Shown: positions 26,548 to 39,760, counted from the first letter of the stretch. The stretch: DNA of 47,948 bases from Iphinoe sp. HA4291-MV1 (GCA_019359415.1 JAHHHH010000058.1:1-47948); one strand, 5' to 3'. Notes: generated by a model not told the origin, from the letters alone. A program made the numbers and translations.

Positions 26548-28287
26548 TCATAATTTATTTGCCGGACTTGGTAAAGGCTCTGGTTTTCCAGCTTTTTGCA
26601 GTGATAAAAAAATGTCGTAGCGAGTACTGCGGCTATCGCTCACAGCAGCGCTCACTCCTATTGAGCGTGTTGCTTCTAACAAAGTTCGTTGATTAGGCAA
26701 AAAAGTCGGCAAGGGAAAATTTTTAGTCGTATGTTCCACATCCAAGAAAAACTGACCATTTGTAGGATTGGGTTCTCGTGGAACTGTGTCCTGAAATAGA
26801 GCAGTGCTGGTAATGGTGTTATTTGGTCTAGGAACTATCCTATCAGTAACAGGTGCACCAACCACCAAGAAAGCAACATCTTCATCTAACCAGCCATGAG
26901 TGGCTGTCAATGTTCCAAAAGATCCCAGCCAGTTGACAACAGGTTTACCATTAACTGTCGTGTGTTTTATCTGGAACTGGTATTGATTTTTCATAACTTC
27001 ATCAAGCTGTTTTAGGGTGGCTTCAGCACGGGTGCGATCGCTTGCCTGTACCATGAAAACCAAAGCAGCACGAAAATTTTCTGACAAACCAACTCTTGGA
27101 GTATTTGGAATCACTGAGACAGAAAACTCTCCTCCCATCCACGAGAGCAAATCTCGATCTAAATCCAGATTTGTGAGAGATTTTATCCCATTTCGTAGCT
27201 GTTCTGGCATGACCGGTGAGTACGGATTTCCTTGAGAAGTTGAGACATAATCAGCCCACAACTGGTGTAGATTCCCGCCAGACAGCATCATTAGGGTTTC
27301 TGCTGGTAAGCGGTTTTGCATTTTCCCTGCTTTGTTTTCCACTGCTAGGGTGCGCTGGCTGTTCGGATTTAGCCAAGAAATGCCTTTTAACCGAATTCCT
27401 TGTGACTCCAAAGTCATTGTCCCTGCTAAACCTTGGTTATTTTGAAGTTGAGTCAAAACTTGAGCAGGCAAACGATGGTTTGGAGACTGAGTAGCTATTC
27501 TAGCAGCGTAAGGTACATTCACATAGAATTGAGCAAAAGGTTGGTAATGAGAAATTTTTAGTAAATTCTCTGCAAAACCCAGACTTGTAGCTAGGGATGG
27601 TTGACCTTTGTATGCGTCAATTGCTCGTTCTGTCGTTTTGGGATTATCGGTGACTACAAGAAAACGCCTGTCCAATAAGGCTGCTGAAAATTTTTCTCCA
27701 ACTTGCCCTTGAGTTTCTTTAATAACAATGTTCTGGTAAGTACGGTCAATCCATTTGCCACCTTTAGCTGCTTTTGGTTGTGCTAAGATGCTGCTCGCTC
27801 TTTCTATATTTTTTACTGGCAGAATCATCACTATCGACTGCTCGTTGGTTGCTGTTTCTCCATTGGTCGCAATGGGCTTTGATGCTGGTTTACTTGCGTT
27901 TGGGGCAAGAATTGCAATTGTGACTTGATCGCCAACCCAAGGACTGATATCTTTTTGGAAGTCATAACCATTATTTGTCAAAAAGCGATCGCGCAACTGC
28001 ACTAAATTTTTATCTAGTTCCGCTTGAGTTTCCTTTGTGCCAAACTCTCGCAATTTCTCCCATTGTCCGGAATCAGTGGTGAGAGAAACTGCAAATAGGG
28101 CATCTTGGGGAATAATATTCGCACCTGGTAGTAAATCTTTAGAAGATGACTTTCCCTGAGTTAACAGCCAGTACGCTGCACTCCCTGCAAAAATTAATAA
28201 CCCAGCAAACGAGAGCGTCAGTACCAGAAACGGTTTCTTTTTTTTCTTCATCGAACCAGACACAAGCGGTAGTGCCATTGAAACCAA
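26548..28287 (-). CDS. DUF3352-domain protein, membrane-anchored
   Basis: The 579-residue protein has one N-terminal transmembrane segment (about residues 19-43, after a KKKKK patch) and a large extracytoplasmic part matching the DUF3352 family common in cyanobacteria. Typical blocks are NIIPQDALFAVSLTTD, a WVGDQVTIAIL segment, and GGEFSVSVIPN. Function is not established. An in-frame Met at residue 12 (MKKKKKPF) is a reasonable alternative start and would place the basic patch directly at the N-terminus. It may share a transcript with ccsA. Confidence 0.82.
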   Translation of the reverse strand: MVSMALPLVSGSMKKKKKPFLVLTLSFAGLLIFAGSAAYWLLTQGKSSSKDLLPGANIIPQDALFAVSLTTDSGQWEKLREFGTKETQAELDKNLVQLRDRFLTNNGYDFQKDISPWVGDQVTIAILAPNASKPASKPIATNGETATNEQSIVMILPVKNIERASSILAQPKAAKGGKWIDRTYQNIVIKETQGQVGEKFSAALLDRRFLVVTDNPKTTERAIDAYKGQPSLATSLGFAENLLKISHYQPFAQFYVNVPYAARIATQSPNHRLPAQVLTQLQNNQGLAGTMTLESQGIRLKGISWLNPNSQRTLAVENKAGKMQNRLPAETLMMLSGGNLHQLWADYVSTSQGNPYSPVMPEQLRNGIKSLTNLDLDRDLLSWMGGEFSVSVIPNTPRVGLSENFRAALVFMVQASDRTRAEATLKQLDEVMKNQYQFQIKHTTVNGKPVVNWLGSFGTLTATHGWLDEDVAFLVVGAPVTDRIVPRPNNTITSTALFQDTVPREPNPTNGQFFLDVEHTTKNFPLPTFLPNQRTLLEATRSIGVSAAVSDSRSTRYDIFLSLQKAGKPEPLPSPANKL

Positions 28288-31170
<2,883 letters not shown>

Positions 31171-31238
31171 CTCAATCTGAGTCCCGATTCCGGTCAGTTA
31201 AATAACTTGTCAACAAACATTACCAATGGAGATTAATC

Positions 31239-32648
31239 ATGACTAATGCAGCAAATACTCCCGTAGAAAATCAAATTGAGCAACTGCCAATGAGTTTGCA
31301 GACCGAAGCGGCACGTAATTTGGCAACAACCACCAAAACCCAACCCCAGATGCAGGGAATTACCTCACGGTGGCTCTTAAAACTGCTGCCTTGGGTAGAA
31401 ACAGTGGGTGGTAGTTATCGGGTCAACCGCCGCTTAAGCTATGCGGTTGGGGATGGACGGGTCAGCTTTACCAATACAGGGACCCAGATACAGGTCATTC
31501 CTCAAGAACTCACTGAGTTACCTTTGTTGCGGGGATTTGAAGATGTCGAGGTCTTAAACGCTTTGGCTAGTCAATTTGTGCAACAAGAATTTACTGCGGG
31601 TTCTGTCATTATACAAGCAGGTCAAAACGCTGATCAAGTATTGCTGATTGCCCATGGTAAGGTAAATAAAATTGGTCCAGGCAAGTATGACGATCAAGTT
31701 GTTTTGGCTGTATTAGCCGATGGCGACCATTTTGGCGACTACGCTTTAGTGGAATCCCAGGATACTTGGGATGTCACCCTCACTGCCATTACCCGTTGCA
31801 CCATCTTGTCTCTGCCTCAAGCAGCCTTTCAAAACCTGGTCAACCAGTCTGAGGCGTTACAAGCACAAGTAGATCAATTCAGAGCAAAATTGCGCCAACC
31901 CAAAAACCAAGAAGGGGAAGCTTCAATTGATATTACTTCAGGCCACTTGGTAGAGGCAGTATTACCTGGGACTTTTGCAGATTATGAACTAAATCCACGG
32001 GAATATGAGTTAAGCGTGGCTCAAACCATTTTGCAAGTCAGTACACGGGTTGCTGACCTCTACAACGAACCCATGAATCAGACGGAGGAACAATTACGGC
32101 TCACCATCGAAGCATTACGGGAACGCCAAGAATACGAAATGGTTAACAATCGTGACTTCGGACTGTTACACAATGCTGATCTCAAACAACGCATCTTTAC
32201 CCGCAGTGGCCCCCCAACTCCCGATGATCTTGATGAATTGATCTCCATTGTTTGGAAAGAACCGAGCTTTTTCTTAGCTCATCCCCGCACAATTGCTGCT
32301 TTTGGTCGGGAATGTAACCGCCTTGGACTCTATCCTGATCCTATCCCTATGGGTAACAGTGCAATTCCAGCTTGGCGTGGTATTCCCATCTATCCTTGCA
32401 ATAAGATTCCCGTTACAACAGAGCGTACTAGCTCCATCATGTTAATGCGTGTGGGAGCAACCAACCAGGGTGTCATCGGTCTTCATAAAACTGGTATTCC
32501 TGATGAATATCAACCTAGTTTGTCTGTCCGCTTCATGGGTATTAACGAAAAGGCCGTTATTTCCTACCTGGTTAGTGCTTACTACTCTACAGCCATTCTC
32601 GTTCCTGATGCACTAGGCATCCTTGAAGATGTAGAAATTGGTCTCTAA
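31239..32648 (+). CDS. Family 2B encapsulin-type shell protein with cNMP-binding-like domain (copy 1)
   Basis: This 469-residue protein is often labelled a Crp/cyclic-nucleotide-binding regulator, but it has no HTH. Its N-terminal arm (residues 20-95) and the region after residue 235 ([67 protein letters not shown]) match family 2B encapsulins, which use the HK97 phage-capsid fold. A cyclic-nucleotide-binding-like domain is inserted at about 97-220. In it the usual Arg of the phosphate-binding cassette is replaced ([15 protein letters not shown]), so nucleotide binding is doubtful. Such proteins accompany 2-methylisoborneol and geosmin synthase genes. GGAG about 10 bases before the ATG serves as the ribosome-binding site. 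Likely role: shell around GeoA. Confidence 0.85.
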   Translation: MTNAANTPVENQIEQLPMSLQTEAARNLATTTKTQPQMQGITSRWLLKLLPWVETVGGSYRVNRRLSYAVGDGRVSFTNTGTQIQVIPQELTELPLLRGFEDVEVLNALASQFVQQEFTAGSVIIQAGQNADQVLLIAHGKVNKIGPGKYDDQVVLAVLADGDHFGDYALVESQDTWDVTLTAITRCTILSLPQAAFQNLVNQSEALQAQVDQFRAKLRQPKNQEGEASIDITSGHLVEAVLPGTFADYELNPREYELSVAQTILQVSTRVADLYNEPMNQTEEQLRLTIEALRERQEYEMVNNRDFGLLHNADLKQRIFTRSGPPTPDDLDELISIVWKEPSFFLAHPRTIAAFGRECNRLGLYPDPIPMGNSAIPAWRGIPIYPCNKIPVTTERTSSIMLMRVGATNQGVIGLHKTGIPDEYQPSLSVRFMGINEKAVISYLVSAYYSTAILVPDALGILEDVEIGL

Positions 32649-33055
32649 GTAGTCGGACATTTTCTTTAAAGTAGGGGCGAACGGCTGTCATACGTGTCAA
32701 CTTAAGCTGAAACCCTTGTCATTACGTTACATCATGCCTTATTCTACTCGTTCACAATTGTCGCGCTTACCTCACCCCGGTTTTGTCTTGCGCCAAAACC
32801 GCCCCTCTCCTTACTAAGGAGAGGGGACGTGAAGCGTAGCTTTACGGTGAATCCAGCGCTGCAGGAGGGTTTCCCTCTCCTAAGGGAGACGCACTCGCGT
32901 TCCGTAGGCGACTGGTGAACCCGAAGGGGGGTGAGATCAAATCAACGACGTGGTATAAGGATTTGAACGTTAAGTTGACACCAATGAACGGCTGTTTGCC
33001 CCTACCGCCGATACTTTCTTAGGAATGTAAATTTAGTACATGAAAAGTTAAAATT
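32649..33055. mobile_element. Nested repeat elements between the two shell genes
   Basis: An outer inverted repeat (GTAGGGGCGAACGGCTGT at 32671-32688, mirrored at 32988-33005 with three mismatches) is split by a 288-bp inner element whose ends are GTGTCAACTTAA (32694-32705) and TTAAGTTGACAC (32970-32981). The inner element contains CCGGTTTTGTCTTGCGCCAA, a core shared with the MITEs at 34918 and 45600. There is no gene. The insertion lengthens the distance between the shell genes. Confidence 0.65.
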
Positions 33056-34465
33056 ATGACAGATGCTTTGATTGCGTCGAATTTGGGGCTTGAAAACGGG
33101 CAACCCCAGATTAGCTTAAGCACGAAAGGGGCGCGAAATTTAGCCAAAACTACAAAAACTCCGCCCCAGATGCAGGGGATTACCCCCAGGTGGTTGTTAC
33201 AGATGTTGCCTTGGGTGCAAGTCACGGGTGGGGCCTATCGGGTTAACCGTCGCTTGACTTATGATGTTGGCAATGGACGGGTCAGCTTTACCAATACAGG
33301 AACCGAGGTGCGGGTTCTTCCCCAAGCACTTTGTGAACTACCTTTACTGCGTGGATTTGAGGATATTGAGGTACTCAACGCCTTGGCAGACCGCTTTGTG
33401 CAACAAGAATTTGCCTCGGGTGAGGTCATTGTACAGGAAGGTCAACCAGCCGACCAGGTGTTATTAATTGCCCATGGTAAAGTTAACAAGCTTAAGGCAG
33501 GAAAGTATGAGGCGGAAGCTTTACGGGATATCTTAGCTGACGGCGATTGTTTTGGTGGCGAAGCTATAGTTCTGTCTCAGGATACTTGGGATGTTAGCCT
33601 CAGAGCGATTACGCACTGCATAGTTTTGTCTTTGCCAGTACAGGCGTTTCGGGAGTTGATCAACCAGTCTGAAGCGTTGCAGACTCAGGTTGATCGCTTT
33701 AGAGCTATATTGAGCAAACCCCAGGATAGGCATAATCAGGCAGAGATCGCCATGGCTGCAGGTCATAGTCAGGAAAGTGAGTTACCCAGGACATTTGTTG
33801 ATTACGACTTGAATCCACGGGAGTATGAGTTAAGCGTCGCTCAAACCATTTTACAGGTGAATACGCGAGTTGCTGACCTCTACAACGAACCCATGAACCA
33901 GACGGAGCAACAATTACGGCTGACTATCGAAGCGTTACGGGAACGGCAAGAATACGAAATGCTTAATAATCCTGATTTTGGGTTGTTGCACAATGCTGAT
34001 CTCAAGCAACGCATCTTTACCCGCACTGGGCCACCAACTCCAGATGATTTTGATGAATTGCTCTCTCGGCGGCGCAAATCCCATTTTTTCCTAGCTCACC
34101 CTCGCGCGATCGCTGCTTTTGGTCGGGAGTGTAACCGTCGTGGAATCTATTCTCCAAGCAGGGAGGTTAACGGAAAGATTGTACCTGCATGGCGCAACTA
34201 TCCGATTTTTCCTTGTAACAAAATTCCTATCACCAAGGAGGGTACTACCTCTATTTTGGTACTCCGTGTCGGAGAAGAAAACCAAGGGGTGGTCGGTCTA
34301 CACAAAACGGCTATCCCTGATGAATACCAACCCAGTTTGTCTGTGCGGTTTTTGGGTATCAATGACAAGGCGATTATTTCCTACTTAGTAAGTGCTTACT
34401 ACTCCACAGCCGTACTCATTCCCGATGCACTCGGCATTCTTGAAAATGTGGAAATTGGACTCTAA
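33056..34465 (+). CDS. Family 2B encapsulin-type shell protein with cNMP-binding-like domain (copy 2)
   Basis: A 469-residue paralogue of the gene before it, very similar in the shell-forming parts and more different in the inserted domain (about residues 97-220; cassette [19 protein letters not shown] again lacks the usual Arg). Relative to copy 1 it has one residue fewer near 336-343, where [15 protein letters not shown] replaces [16 protein letters not shown], and other small indels bring the total length back to 469. The two copies could co-assemble into one mixed shell or form separate ones. Whether it is co-transcribed with geoA across the 407-bp repeat-filled gap is not clear. The name rests on family knowledge; no search was run. 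Confidence 0.85.
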   Translation: MTDALIASNLGLENGQPQISLSTKGARNLAKTTKTPPQMQGITPRWLLQMLPWVQVTGGAYRVNRRLTYDVGNGRVSFTNTGTEVRVLPQALCELPLLRGFEDIEVLNALADRFVQQEFASGEVIVQEGQPADQVLLIAHGKVNKLKAGKYEAEALRDILADGDCFGGEAIVLSQDTWDVSLRAITHCIVLSLPVQAFRELINQSEALQTQVDRFRAILSKPQDRHNQAEIAMAAGHSQESELPRTFVDYDLNPREYELSVAQTILQVNTRVADLYNEPMNQTEQQLRLTIEALRERQEYEMLNNPDFGLLHNADLKQRIFTRTGPPTPDDFDELLSRRRKSHFFLAHPRAIAAFGRECNRRGIYSPSREVNGKIVPAWRNYPIFPCNKIPITKEGTTSILVLRVGEENQGVVGLHKTAIPDEYQPSLSVRFLGINDKAIISYLVSAYYSTAVLIPDALGILENVEIGL

Positions 34466-35140
34466 CTTAATGGCACGCTCGATAAGCTGTTAAACACCTA
34501 ATTTGCACATTTAGACAGCAGGGGGGCAGAGGGGCACAGGAGCAGGGGAGAAGGATTGACCGGAGGCGGAGCGTCTCCGGCTCCGCGCTTTTTCTCCAAA
34601 ATCAACAAAGGCCAAGTTAAATGCGTATTAGCTTAAGAGCGATCGCCAACAAAGAAATCATGCTGTTGCCATTGGTGACAAGTTAAAGTTGTGATGCATT
34701 TGTCAGTATACCTAGTGAATGAAAATAATGCCAAAAACCATGGTAGAAAACATCGTTTTTGGGGAGCGCAATTGCGTAATCTTTGTACTGTAGATTCACC
34801 TTTGTGCCTAAAGCCCAGTATAAAGCTTATGTTGATGCCTTATTTCTTACCAACTTTTCGTCAGAATTTCTAATTGACAAAAGCAACGTTATCTTAACTT
34901 GTCACGAATGATGCGTAATATCATGTCCGGTTGATTAGTTGTGATTCCCGCAATATCTGCACCCCACCCCTTAATCCCCTCCCGTTAGTAAGGGGAGGGG
35001 CGGTTTTGGCGCAAGACAAAACCGGGGTGGGGTTGTGCGGGATTTATAAGCAATTAACCGGACATGATATAAGTCCTAGATTGTTAAACAATCCTTACAG
35101 AGTTTAGCTTTGAACCAGACTGAGTTCTATCAATTTGGGA
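34466..35140. other. Gene-free region downstream of the shell genes
   Basis: It contains purine-rich short repeats (GGGGCAGAGGGGCACAGGAG type, about 34515-34550), GC-rich dispersed repeat (34560-34600) and the MITE at 34918-35070. A 60-codon plus-strand frame near 34691 has no recognisable protein character. Confidence 0.4.
34918..35070. mobile_element. 153-bp MITE, ATATCATGTCCGGTT ends
   Basis: The 15-bp terminal inverted repeats are perfect and weaker pairing continues to about 35 bases. The interior has a second inverted repeat (CCCCACCCC ... GGGGTGGGG) around CGGTTTTGGCGCAAGACAAA. The element at 45600-45736 has the same layout and core. TA at both ends is compatible with insertion at a TA dinucleotide. 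Confidence 0.7.
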
Positions 35141-35770
35141 CTAAACCTCAGCATTTATTGAACTCAGCTGCATTGGTCCTAAATATTTCGTCAAATAAGG
35201 CGAGAACACCTCATAAATCAACGTTAGAGGCTGTCCGTGATGCCAAAACAAGTAGTGGCGACCCCAAAAAGATCCAGTTTCATGAAAACCTGACTCTAAA
35301 GCATCTGAGTCACCGTAGTAAATCCCTTGGACATCCCGATACAACTCTGTGCGGAGACGAGCCAAACTCGCCCAAACAGGTAATGAACGGTTTTGCAAAT
35401 ACTCGTCTACATGAGAAGCTTCCCACCATGAGGTGGCATATGCCAATCGTTGACCAGAGGCGGTACGCAGCCACACCTGTCGCCGTAGCCGTGGTCCTGG
35501 CACAGCTTTGATGAGTTCGGGTGCATTATCCAAGTCCATGCTAATCAATGACATATCGATGACATCCACTTCTGTAGGCTCACCCGTCAGCAATTGTAAG
35601 TGTCTTGTTGGGGAGCCATCACCTAAAAGGAGCAATTGCCAAGTCGGTGCTAGCTGAGTGTGGGGCAAACCTTGTTGAATGACTTCCTCGTCACCTTGCC
35701 AAATCGGAGTAAGGCGGTGCCATCCCGTAGGTAATGCTAAGTTGTTTGTCGGCGTAAAAGTCGCAGTCAA
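35141..35770 (-). CDS. Chorismate lyase (chorismate--pyruvate lyase, cyanobacterial type)
   Basis: The 209-residue protein belongs to the UbiC/DUF98-type chorismate lyase family that releases pyruvate from chorismate to give 4-hydroxybenzoate, the ring precursor of plastoquinone in cyanobacteria. Recognisable blocks are LTPIWQGDEEVIQQGLPHTQLAPTW (within residues 19-45), LLLLGDGSPTRHLQLLTGEP, RRQVWLRTASGQRLAYATSW and SLARLRTELYRDV with the substrate-binding arginines, and the late ETGSFWGRHYLFWHHGQPL. The start appears to be a TTG, since no ATG occurs before the conserved part. It is a single gene between a MITE and tRNA-Leu. Confidence 0.88.
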   Translation of the reverse strand: MTATFTPTNNLALPTGWHRLTPIWQGDEEVIQQGLPHTQLAPTWQLLLLGDGSPTRHLQLLTGEPTEVDVIDMSLISMDLDNAPELIKAVPGPRLRRQVWLRTASGQRLAYATSWWEASHVDEYLQNRSLPVWASLARLRTELYRDVQGIYYGDSDALESGFHETGSFWGRHYLFWHHGQPLTLIYEVFSPYLTKYLGPMQLSSINAEV

Positions 35771-35910
35771 GGTTCTTTACAAAACTTCACTTATTTCTAT
35801 AGAAGCATAAGTGAAGACCTAATTGCGAGCAAGTTTTGAGCAATAAGTGCTGAGTCTTGAGTCATTCTTCTACTGATTGAAAATAGCACTCGGTACTTAA
35901 TACCGAAATA

Positions 35911-35991
35911 TGCGGATGGCGAGACTCGAACTCGCAAGGCAAAGCCACACGCCCCTCAAACGTGCGCGTATACCAATTCCGCCACATCCGC
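35911..35991 (-). tRNA. tRNA-Leu (anticodon GAG)
   Basis: On the minus strand a class II cloverleaf forms. The acceptor stem is GCGGATG/CATCCGC with discriminator A. The anticodon stem CACGT/GCGTG encloses TTGAGGG (anticodon GAG, bases 35955-35957). A long variable arm (TGGCTTTGCCTT) is present and the T arm is GCGAG-TTCGAGT-CTCGC. The variable arm confirms a leucine tRNA. CCA is not encoded. Confidence 0.95.
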
Positions 35992-36425
35992 AAGGTTTCT
36001 CTAAATATAAAATATAGCATAACAGAAATATTTATGATCAGTGATACCTAAGTTACAGAAAATTTAAGTGCAGGAATTCACAACTATCAAAAGATGAATA
36101 TACTCGACGGACACAAATGTTATAGCTACACAATTAAAGGTATGGCGAAAGAGCAAAGTGGTAGCAACCGCAACTGCTCGTCCATGAATTCTACCGTGGA
36201 ATGCGCGATACCTTGAAAATGCCAAAGTCGGAAAATTGACCCAGATTAGCAACATTGCTGCTGCTAGTCTAGTTAATATCCGTAGAAGCAAGCAGTCTAA
36301 TCCTTCCTTATATTTAGGAAGAGTTTTGGGAATCTTCAGTCAGAATTTGAAATGAGGCTGGTGCGTAATTTCAATTTTGACGGTAGAACAATGTCAATCT
36401 ACTGGACTAATATCAAAGCTAGAAG
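35992..36425. other. Intergenic region before accC
   Basis: This 434-bp stretch has no supported gene. A 75-codon minus-strand frame (36064-36291) lacks protein-like composition. The accC promoter must lie here, but I see no strong box. Confidence 0.4.
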
Positions 36426-37775
36426 ATGAAGTTTGAGAAAATATTAATTGCTAATCGGGGAGAAATTGCGCTTCGCATTCTCCGCGCCTGTGAAGAAATG
36501 GGGATTGCGACGGTTGCGGTACACTCCACCGTTGACCGTAATGCTCTGCACGTCCAACTTGCTGATGAAGCAGTTTGCATTGGCGAAGCTGCTAGCAGTA
36601 AAAGTTATTTAAATATTCCCAATATTATTGCAGCTGCATTGATACGGAATGCCAGCGCTATTCACCCGGGTTATGGCTTTTTAGCAGAAAATGCCCGGTT
36701 TGCAGAAATCTGTGCTGACCATCATATTGCTTTCATTGGTCCATCTCCCGAAGCTATCCGGCTGATGGGGGATAAATCCACCGCGAAAGAAACGATGCAA
36801 AAAGCTGGAGTACCCACAGTACCAGGTAGTGATGGGTTGCTAGAGTCGGAGCAAGAAGGCTTGGCGATCGCCAGAAAAATGGGCTATCCAGTGATGATTA
36901 AAGCCACAGCTGGCGGTGGCGGACGAGGTATGCGCTTGGTACATTCTGAAAGCGAATTCGTCAAATGCTTACTCGCAGCACAAGGTGAAGCGGGAGCAGC
37001 ATTTGGTAATTCCGGAGTTTATCTAGAAAAATTTATTGAGCGTCCGCGCCATATTGAATTTCAAATCTTGGCTGATAACTATGGTAATGTTATCCACTTA
37101 GGTGAACGGGATTGCTCAATTCAACGTCGCAACCAAAAGCTTTTAGAAGAAGCTCCCAGCCCAGCTCTCGATCCAGACCTGCGAGAGAAAATGGGACAAG
37201 CTGCCGTCAAAGCTGCCCAGTTTATCAACTACACTGGAGCAGGTACGATTGAGTTTCTCTTAGATAAATCCGGTAACTTCTACTTTATGGAAATGAACAC
37301 CCGGATTCAAGTTGAGCATCCAGTAACGGAGATGATTACTGGGACAGATTTGGTTGTCGAACAAATCCGTGTTGCTCAAGGAGAAAGACTCAAGCTGACA
37401 CAAGACCAAGTCATCTTACGGGGTCATGCGATCGAATGTCGTATTAATGCGGAAGATCCTGACAATGGCTTTCGTCCCTCTGCTGGACGTATCAGCGGTT
37501 ATCTACCCCCTGGAGGTCCCGGAGTCCGGATGGATTCCCATGTTTACACCGATTACCAAATTCCTCCTTACTATGACTCCCTCATCGGTAAGTTAGTAGT
37601 TTGGGGACCAGACCGTCCCACTGCTATTAACCGCATGAAACGAGCACTGCGAGAATGTGCCATTACTGGATTACCTACGACTATTGGGTTTCATCAGAAA
37701 ATCATGGAACATCCGCAGTTTTTGCAGGGGCAAGTCTACACCAATTTCGTACAGGAGATGAAAACGTTAGTGTAG
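36426..37775 (+). CDS. accC: Acetyl-CoA carboxylase, biotin carboxylase subunit
   Basis: AccC carboxylates the biotin on AccB with bicarbonate and ATP, the first half-reaction of acetyl-CoA carboxylase in fatty-acid synthesis. The 449-residue length equals that of E. coli AccC. Visible landmarks are the start [20 protein letters not shown], the [15 protein letters not shown] block, the glycine-rich ATP loop [34 protein letters not shown], and [16 protein letters not shown] with the catalytic Glu and Arg residues. All key residues are present. It is a single gene; other acc genes are not nearby. Confidence 0.98.
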   Translation: MKFEKILIANRGEIALRILRACEEMGIATVAVHSTVDRNALHVQLADEAVCIGEAASSKSYLNIPNIIAAALIRNASAIHPGYGFLAENARFAEICADHHIAFIGPSPEAIRLMGDKSTAKETMQKAGVPTVPGSDGLLESEQEGLAIARKMGYPVMIKATAGGGGRGMRLVHSESEFVKCLLAAQGEAGAAFGNSGVYLEKFIERPRHIEFQILADNYGNVIHLGERDCSIQRRNQKLLEEAPSPALDPDLREKMGQAAVKAAQFINYTGAGTIEFLLDKSGNFYFMEMNTRIQVEHPVTEMITGTDLVVEQIRVAQGERLKLTQDQVILRGHAIECRINAEDPDNGFRPSAGRISGYLPPGGPGVRMDSHVYTDYQIPPYYDSLIGKLVVWGPDRPTAINRMKRALRECAITGLPTTIGFHQKIMEHPQFLQGQVYTNFVQEMKTLV

Positions 37776-37859
37776 TAGTATTTGTTACAAGTTAGTAGTG
37801 AGTCGAAAGTTTTGACAATCAACAACTAACGACGAACTACTAACAATTTCAAATCTTTA

Positions 37860-38150
37860 TTAGACACGGTTTAGCATGGTCAGCAGTCCTTGCTGACCCA
37901 GAAGAATTTCCCGTAAAAGACTGAAAATACCAACCCAAATGATTGGAGTAATATCCACTCCACCCATAGGTGGTACAATCTTCCGCAATGGTACTAAAAA
38001 GGGTTCAGTAGGCCAAGCTACCAGATTAAAAGGCAAACGGTTCAAATCCGCTTGAGGATACCAAGTCAGAATAATCCGAAAAATAAATAAAAATGTCATT
38101 AGTCCCAACACAGGACCGAGAATCCAAGCGGCAAGATTAGCACCAGTCAT
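37860..38150 (-). CDS. YggT-family membrane protein
   Basis: The 96-residue protein has two hydrophobic helices (AAWILGPVLGLMTFLFIFRIIL and IIWVGIFSLLREILLG) separated by the family's WYPQADLNRLPFN and PTEPFLVPLRKIVPP motifs. YggT proteins (Ycf19 in plastids) have been implicated in membrane and nucleoid organisation; here the precise role is unknown. It is convergent with accC and divergent from psbX. Confidence 0.92.
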   Translation of the reverse strand: MTGANLAAWILGPVLGLMTFLFIFRIILTWYPQADLNRLPFNLVAWPTEPFLVPLRKIVPPMGGVDITPIIWVGIFSLLREILLGQQGLLTMLNRV

Positions 38151-38424
38151 GATATATGATTGACTTTTCTTTTGTGAATAAAGGAAAAAACTGAATCAGC
38201 AGATTTTAAGCTTTGTAAAGCCTTTCTCTAATTTTAACCAAACACTGTTACACAAAAGGAAATAGGAGATTGGTTTGTGAGTTATGAGTTCTCTAGTTGT
38301 CAAAGTAGCATGACTAGCCATGAATGACTAACCTTGAACCATTTCTCATTCCCCCAAATAGCTTTTCAAGGGTCTACTAGACCATTAGAATTGTTATAAA
38401 GTGTGTAAACAAAGGTTGAAATCT

Positions 38425-38544
38425 ATGACGCCATCTTTAGCAAATTTCCTTTGGAGTCTGGTTTGGGGTGCGGCAATCGTTGTTATCCCTGTTATAGCAG
38501 GATTGATTTTTGTTAGCCAGAAAGATAAAATCCAGCGTTCATAA
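38425..38544 (+). CDS. psbX: Photosystem II protein PsbX
   Basis: A 39-codon gene whose product [20 protein letters not shown] and its continuation [19 protein letters not shown] match PsbX, a single-helix subunit near cytochrome b559 that supports plastoquinone exchange in photosystem II. The helix spans about residues 9-30, and the charged SQKDKIQR tail is conserved. Full length for the family. It has its own leader region. A hairpin follows at 38554-38577 (AGAGACGT/ACGTCTCT). Confidence 0.97.
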   Translation: MTPSLANFLWSLVWGAAIVVIPVIAGLIFVSQKDKIQRS

Positions 38545-38553
38545 GAGTTGTGT

Positions 38554-38577
38554 AGAGACGTGGTATACTACGTCTCT
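38554..38577 (+). terminator. Hairpin after psbX
   Basis: An eight-base stem (AGAGACGT with ACGTCTCT) lies ten bases past the psbX stop. A T-poor tail follows, so termination strength is uncertain. The region on to 38838 holds related GAGACGCG repeats and no gene. Confidence 0.4.
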
Positions 38578-38838
38578 GCTCTTAAACTATTCTTAAAATT
38601 AATTTTCTGTTCGTTAATTGCCGAATTGCTGACTTTTAGCAATTCATTATAAAAAAGTATTTATACTAAGCTGACAGACACAGACTTGTTAGCTTTGAGT
38701 CATAATGTAGAGACGCGTAAGCGTTGCTTCATTCTAACGAGTGGCAGTTTCGCGTCTTTAAAGTATATTTGTGTCTCATTACAGTAGAGATTTAAATTCT
38801 AACTCGCTAACATAGATTCTGATATTGGGTAAACAACA

Positions 38839-39750
38839 ATGCTAATGTTTGGGCTGAACTCAGCCAGTGTTCTGGCTCAGGTAAATTGGGGACCAAACCC
38901 AGCCGGTTTTTTAGGAATTTTCCTGGCTGTAGCTGGGGCAGCACTGTATTTTCTCCGCACTGTGCGTCCAGAGCTTTCACGCGACCAAGATATCTTTTTT
39001 GCCGCTGTTGGCTTACTTTGTGGCTTTATTCTTATATTCCAAGGTTGGCGGTTAGACCCAATTCTACAATTTGGTCAGATGCTTTTGATCGGCTCAACCG
39101 TATTTTTTGCAGTGGAAAGTATTCGCCTACGAGGTATAGCTACACAACAAGCCAAGCGTAATACCCCTATTGTGGATGACGAACGAGAGATTAGCCGGAA
39201 GTATGAATATCGTGGATATAAGGCAGAAGTGGATGCAGAGTTAGATCCTCTGCCTTATGATGATGACTATGATGAGCGTCCCCCCGTGCGTGGTCGAATT
39301 TCGGGTAGCAGAGATAATCGTTCATCTCGTGATGATTATTACGAAGATGAAACTCCTCGTCGCCTAGAACGTCGCAATGGTGGCGAAAGGCTGACATCAA
39401 CTGACAAAACCCGTCGCCGTAGTTCTGGACGCTCTGTACGCCCTTCAGAAAAGTTTGAAGATGAAGATTGGGGTGCTTCCACCAAAGCAGTTGATGAGTG
39501 GAGTAGCTCAACTACTGAAGAAAGACGACCTCCACGTCGTGCTAGTAATGGACCAGTGCGTCCAGAAACCCGTGATGAGGATGTTCCTCCTAGACCAAGA
39601 AAACGTCGTCCACCCAGTGAATCAGCCCCCAGAAGAGAGCGTGGGGATAATGAGGTCGTTTCTGGTGAGTATGTAGAATACAAACCGTTAGACCGCTCAG
39701 AGCGTTCGGGTCAAGAACAAGATAGTTCATCGAATTTTGATGATGTATAA
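38839..39750 (+). CDS. Ycf66-family protein
   Basis: The 303-residue protein has the Ycf66 N-terminal domain, about residues 1-105, with three hydrophobic segments: NPAGFLGIFLAVAGAALYFL, then FFAAVGLLCGFILIFQGW and FGQMLLIGSTVFFAVESI. The remaining 200 residues are a disordered Arg-, Asp- and Ser-rich tail (RGRISGSRDN, PPRPRKRRPP) facing probably the cytoplasm. Ycf66 is conserved in cyanobacteria and some plastids, with no settled function. The tail length is typical for filamentous species. The TPR lipoprotein gene starts 11 bp downstream and may share the transcript. Confidence 0.9.
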   Translation: MLMFGLNSASVLAQVNWGPNPAGFLGIFLAVAGAALYFLRTVRPELSRDQDIFFAAVGLLCGFILIFQGWRLDPILQFGQMLLIGSTVFFAVESIRLRGIATQQAKRNTPIVDDEREISRKYEYRGYKAEVDAELDPLPYDDDYDERPPVRGRISGSRDNRSSRDDYYEDETPRRLERRNGGERLTSTDKTRRRSSGRSVRPSEKFEDEDWGASTKAVDEWSSSTTEERRPPRRASNGPVRPETRDEDVPPRPRKRRPPSESAPRRERGDNEVVSGEYVEYKPLDRSERSGQEQDSSSNFDDV

Positions 39751-39760
39751 ATAAGTTTTT

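Noticed and set aside
31239-34465. The two cNMP-domain proteins as Crp/Fnr transcription factors
   Set aside because: No C-terminal helix-turn-helix is present; the sequence after the nucleotide-binding-like domain matches encapsulin shell blocks instead.
35110-35511. 133-residue plus-strand frame
   Set aside because: Shadow of the chorismate lyase gene, whose minus-strand frame has clear family motifs.
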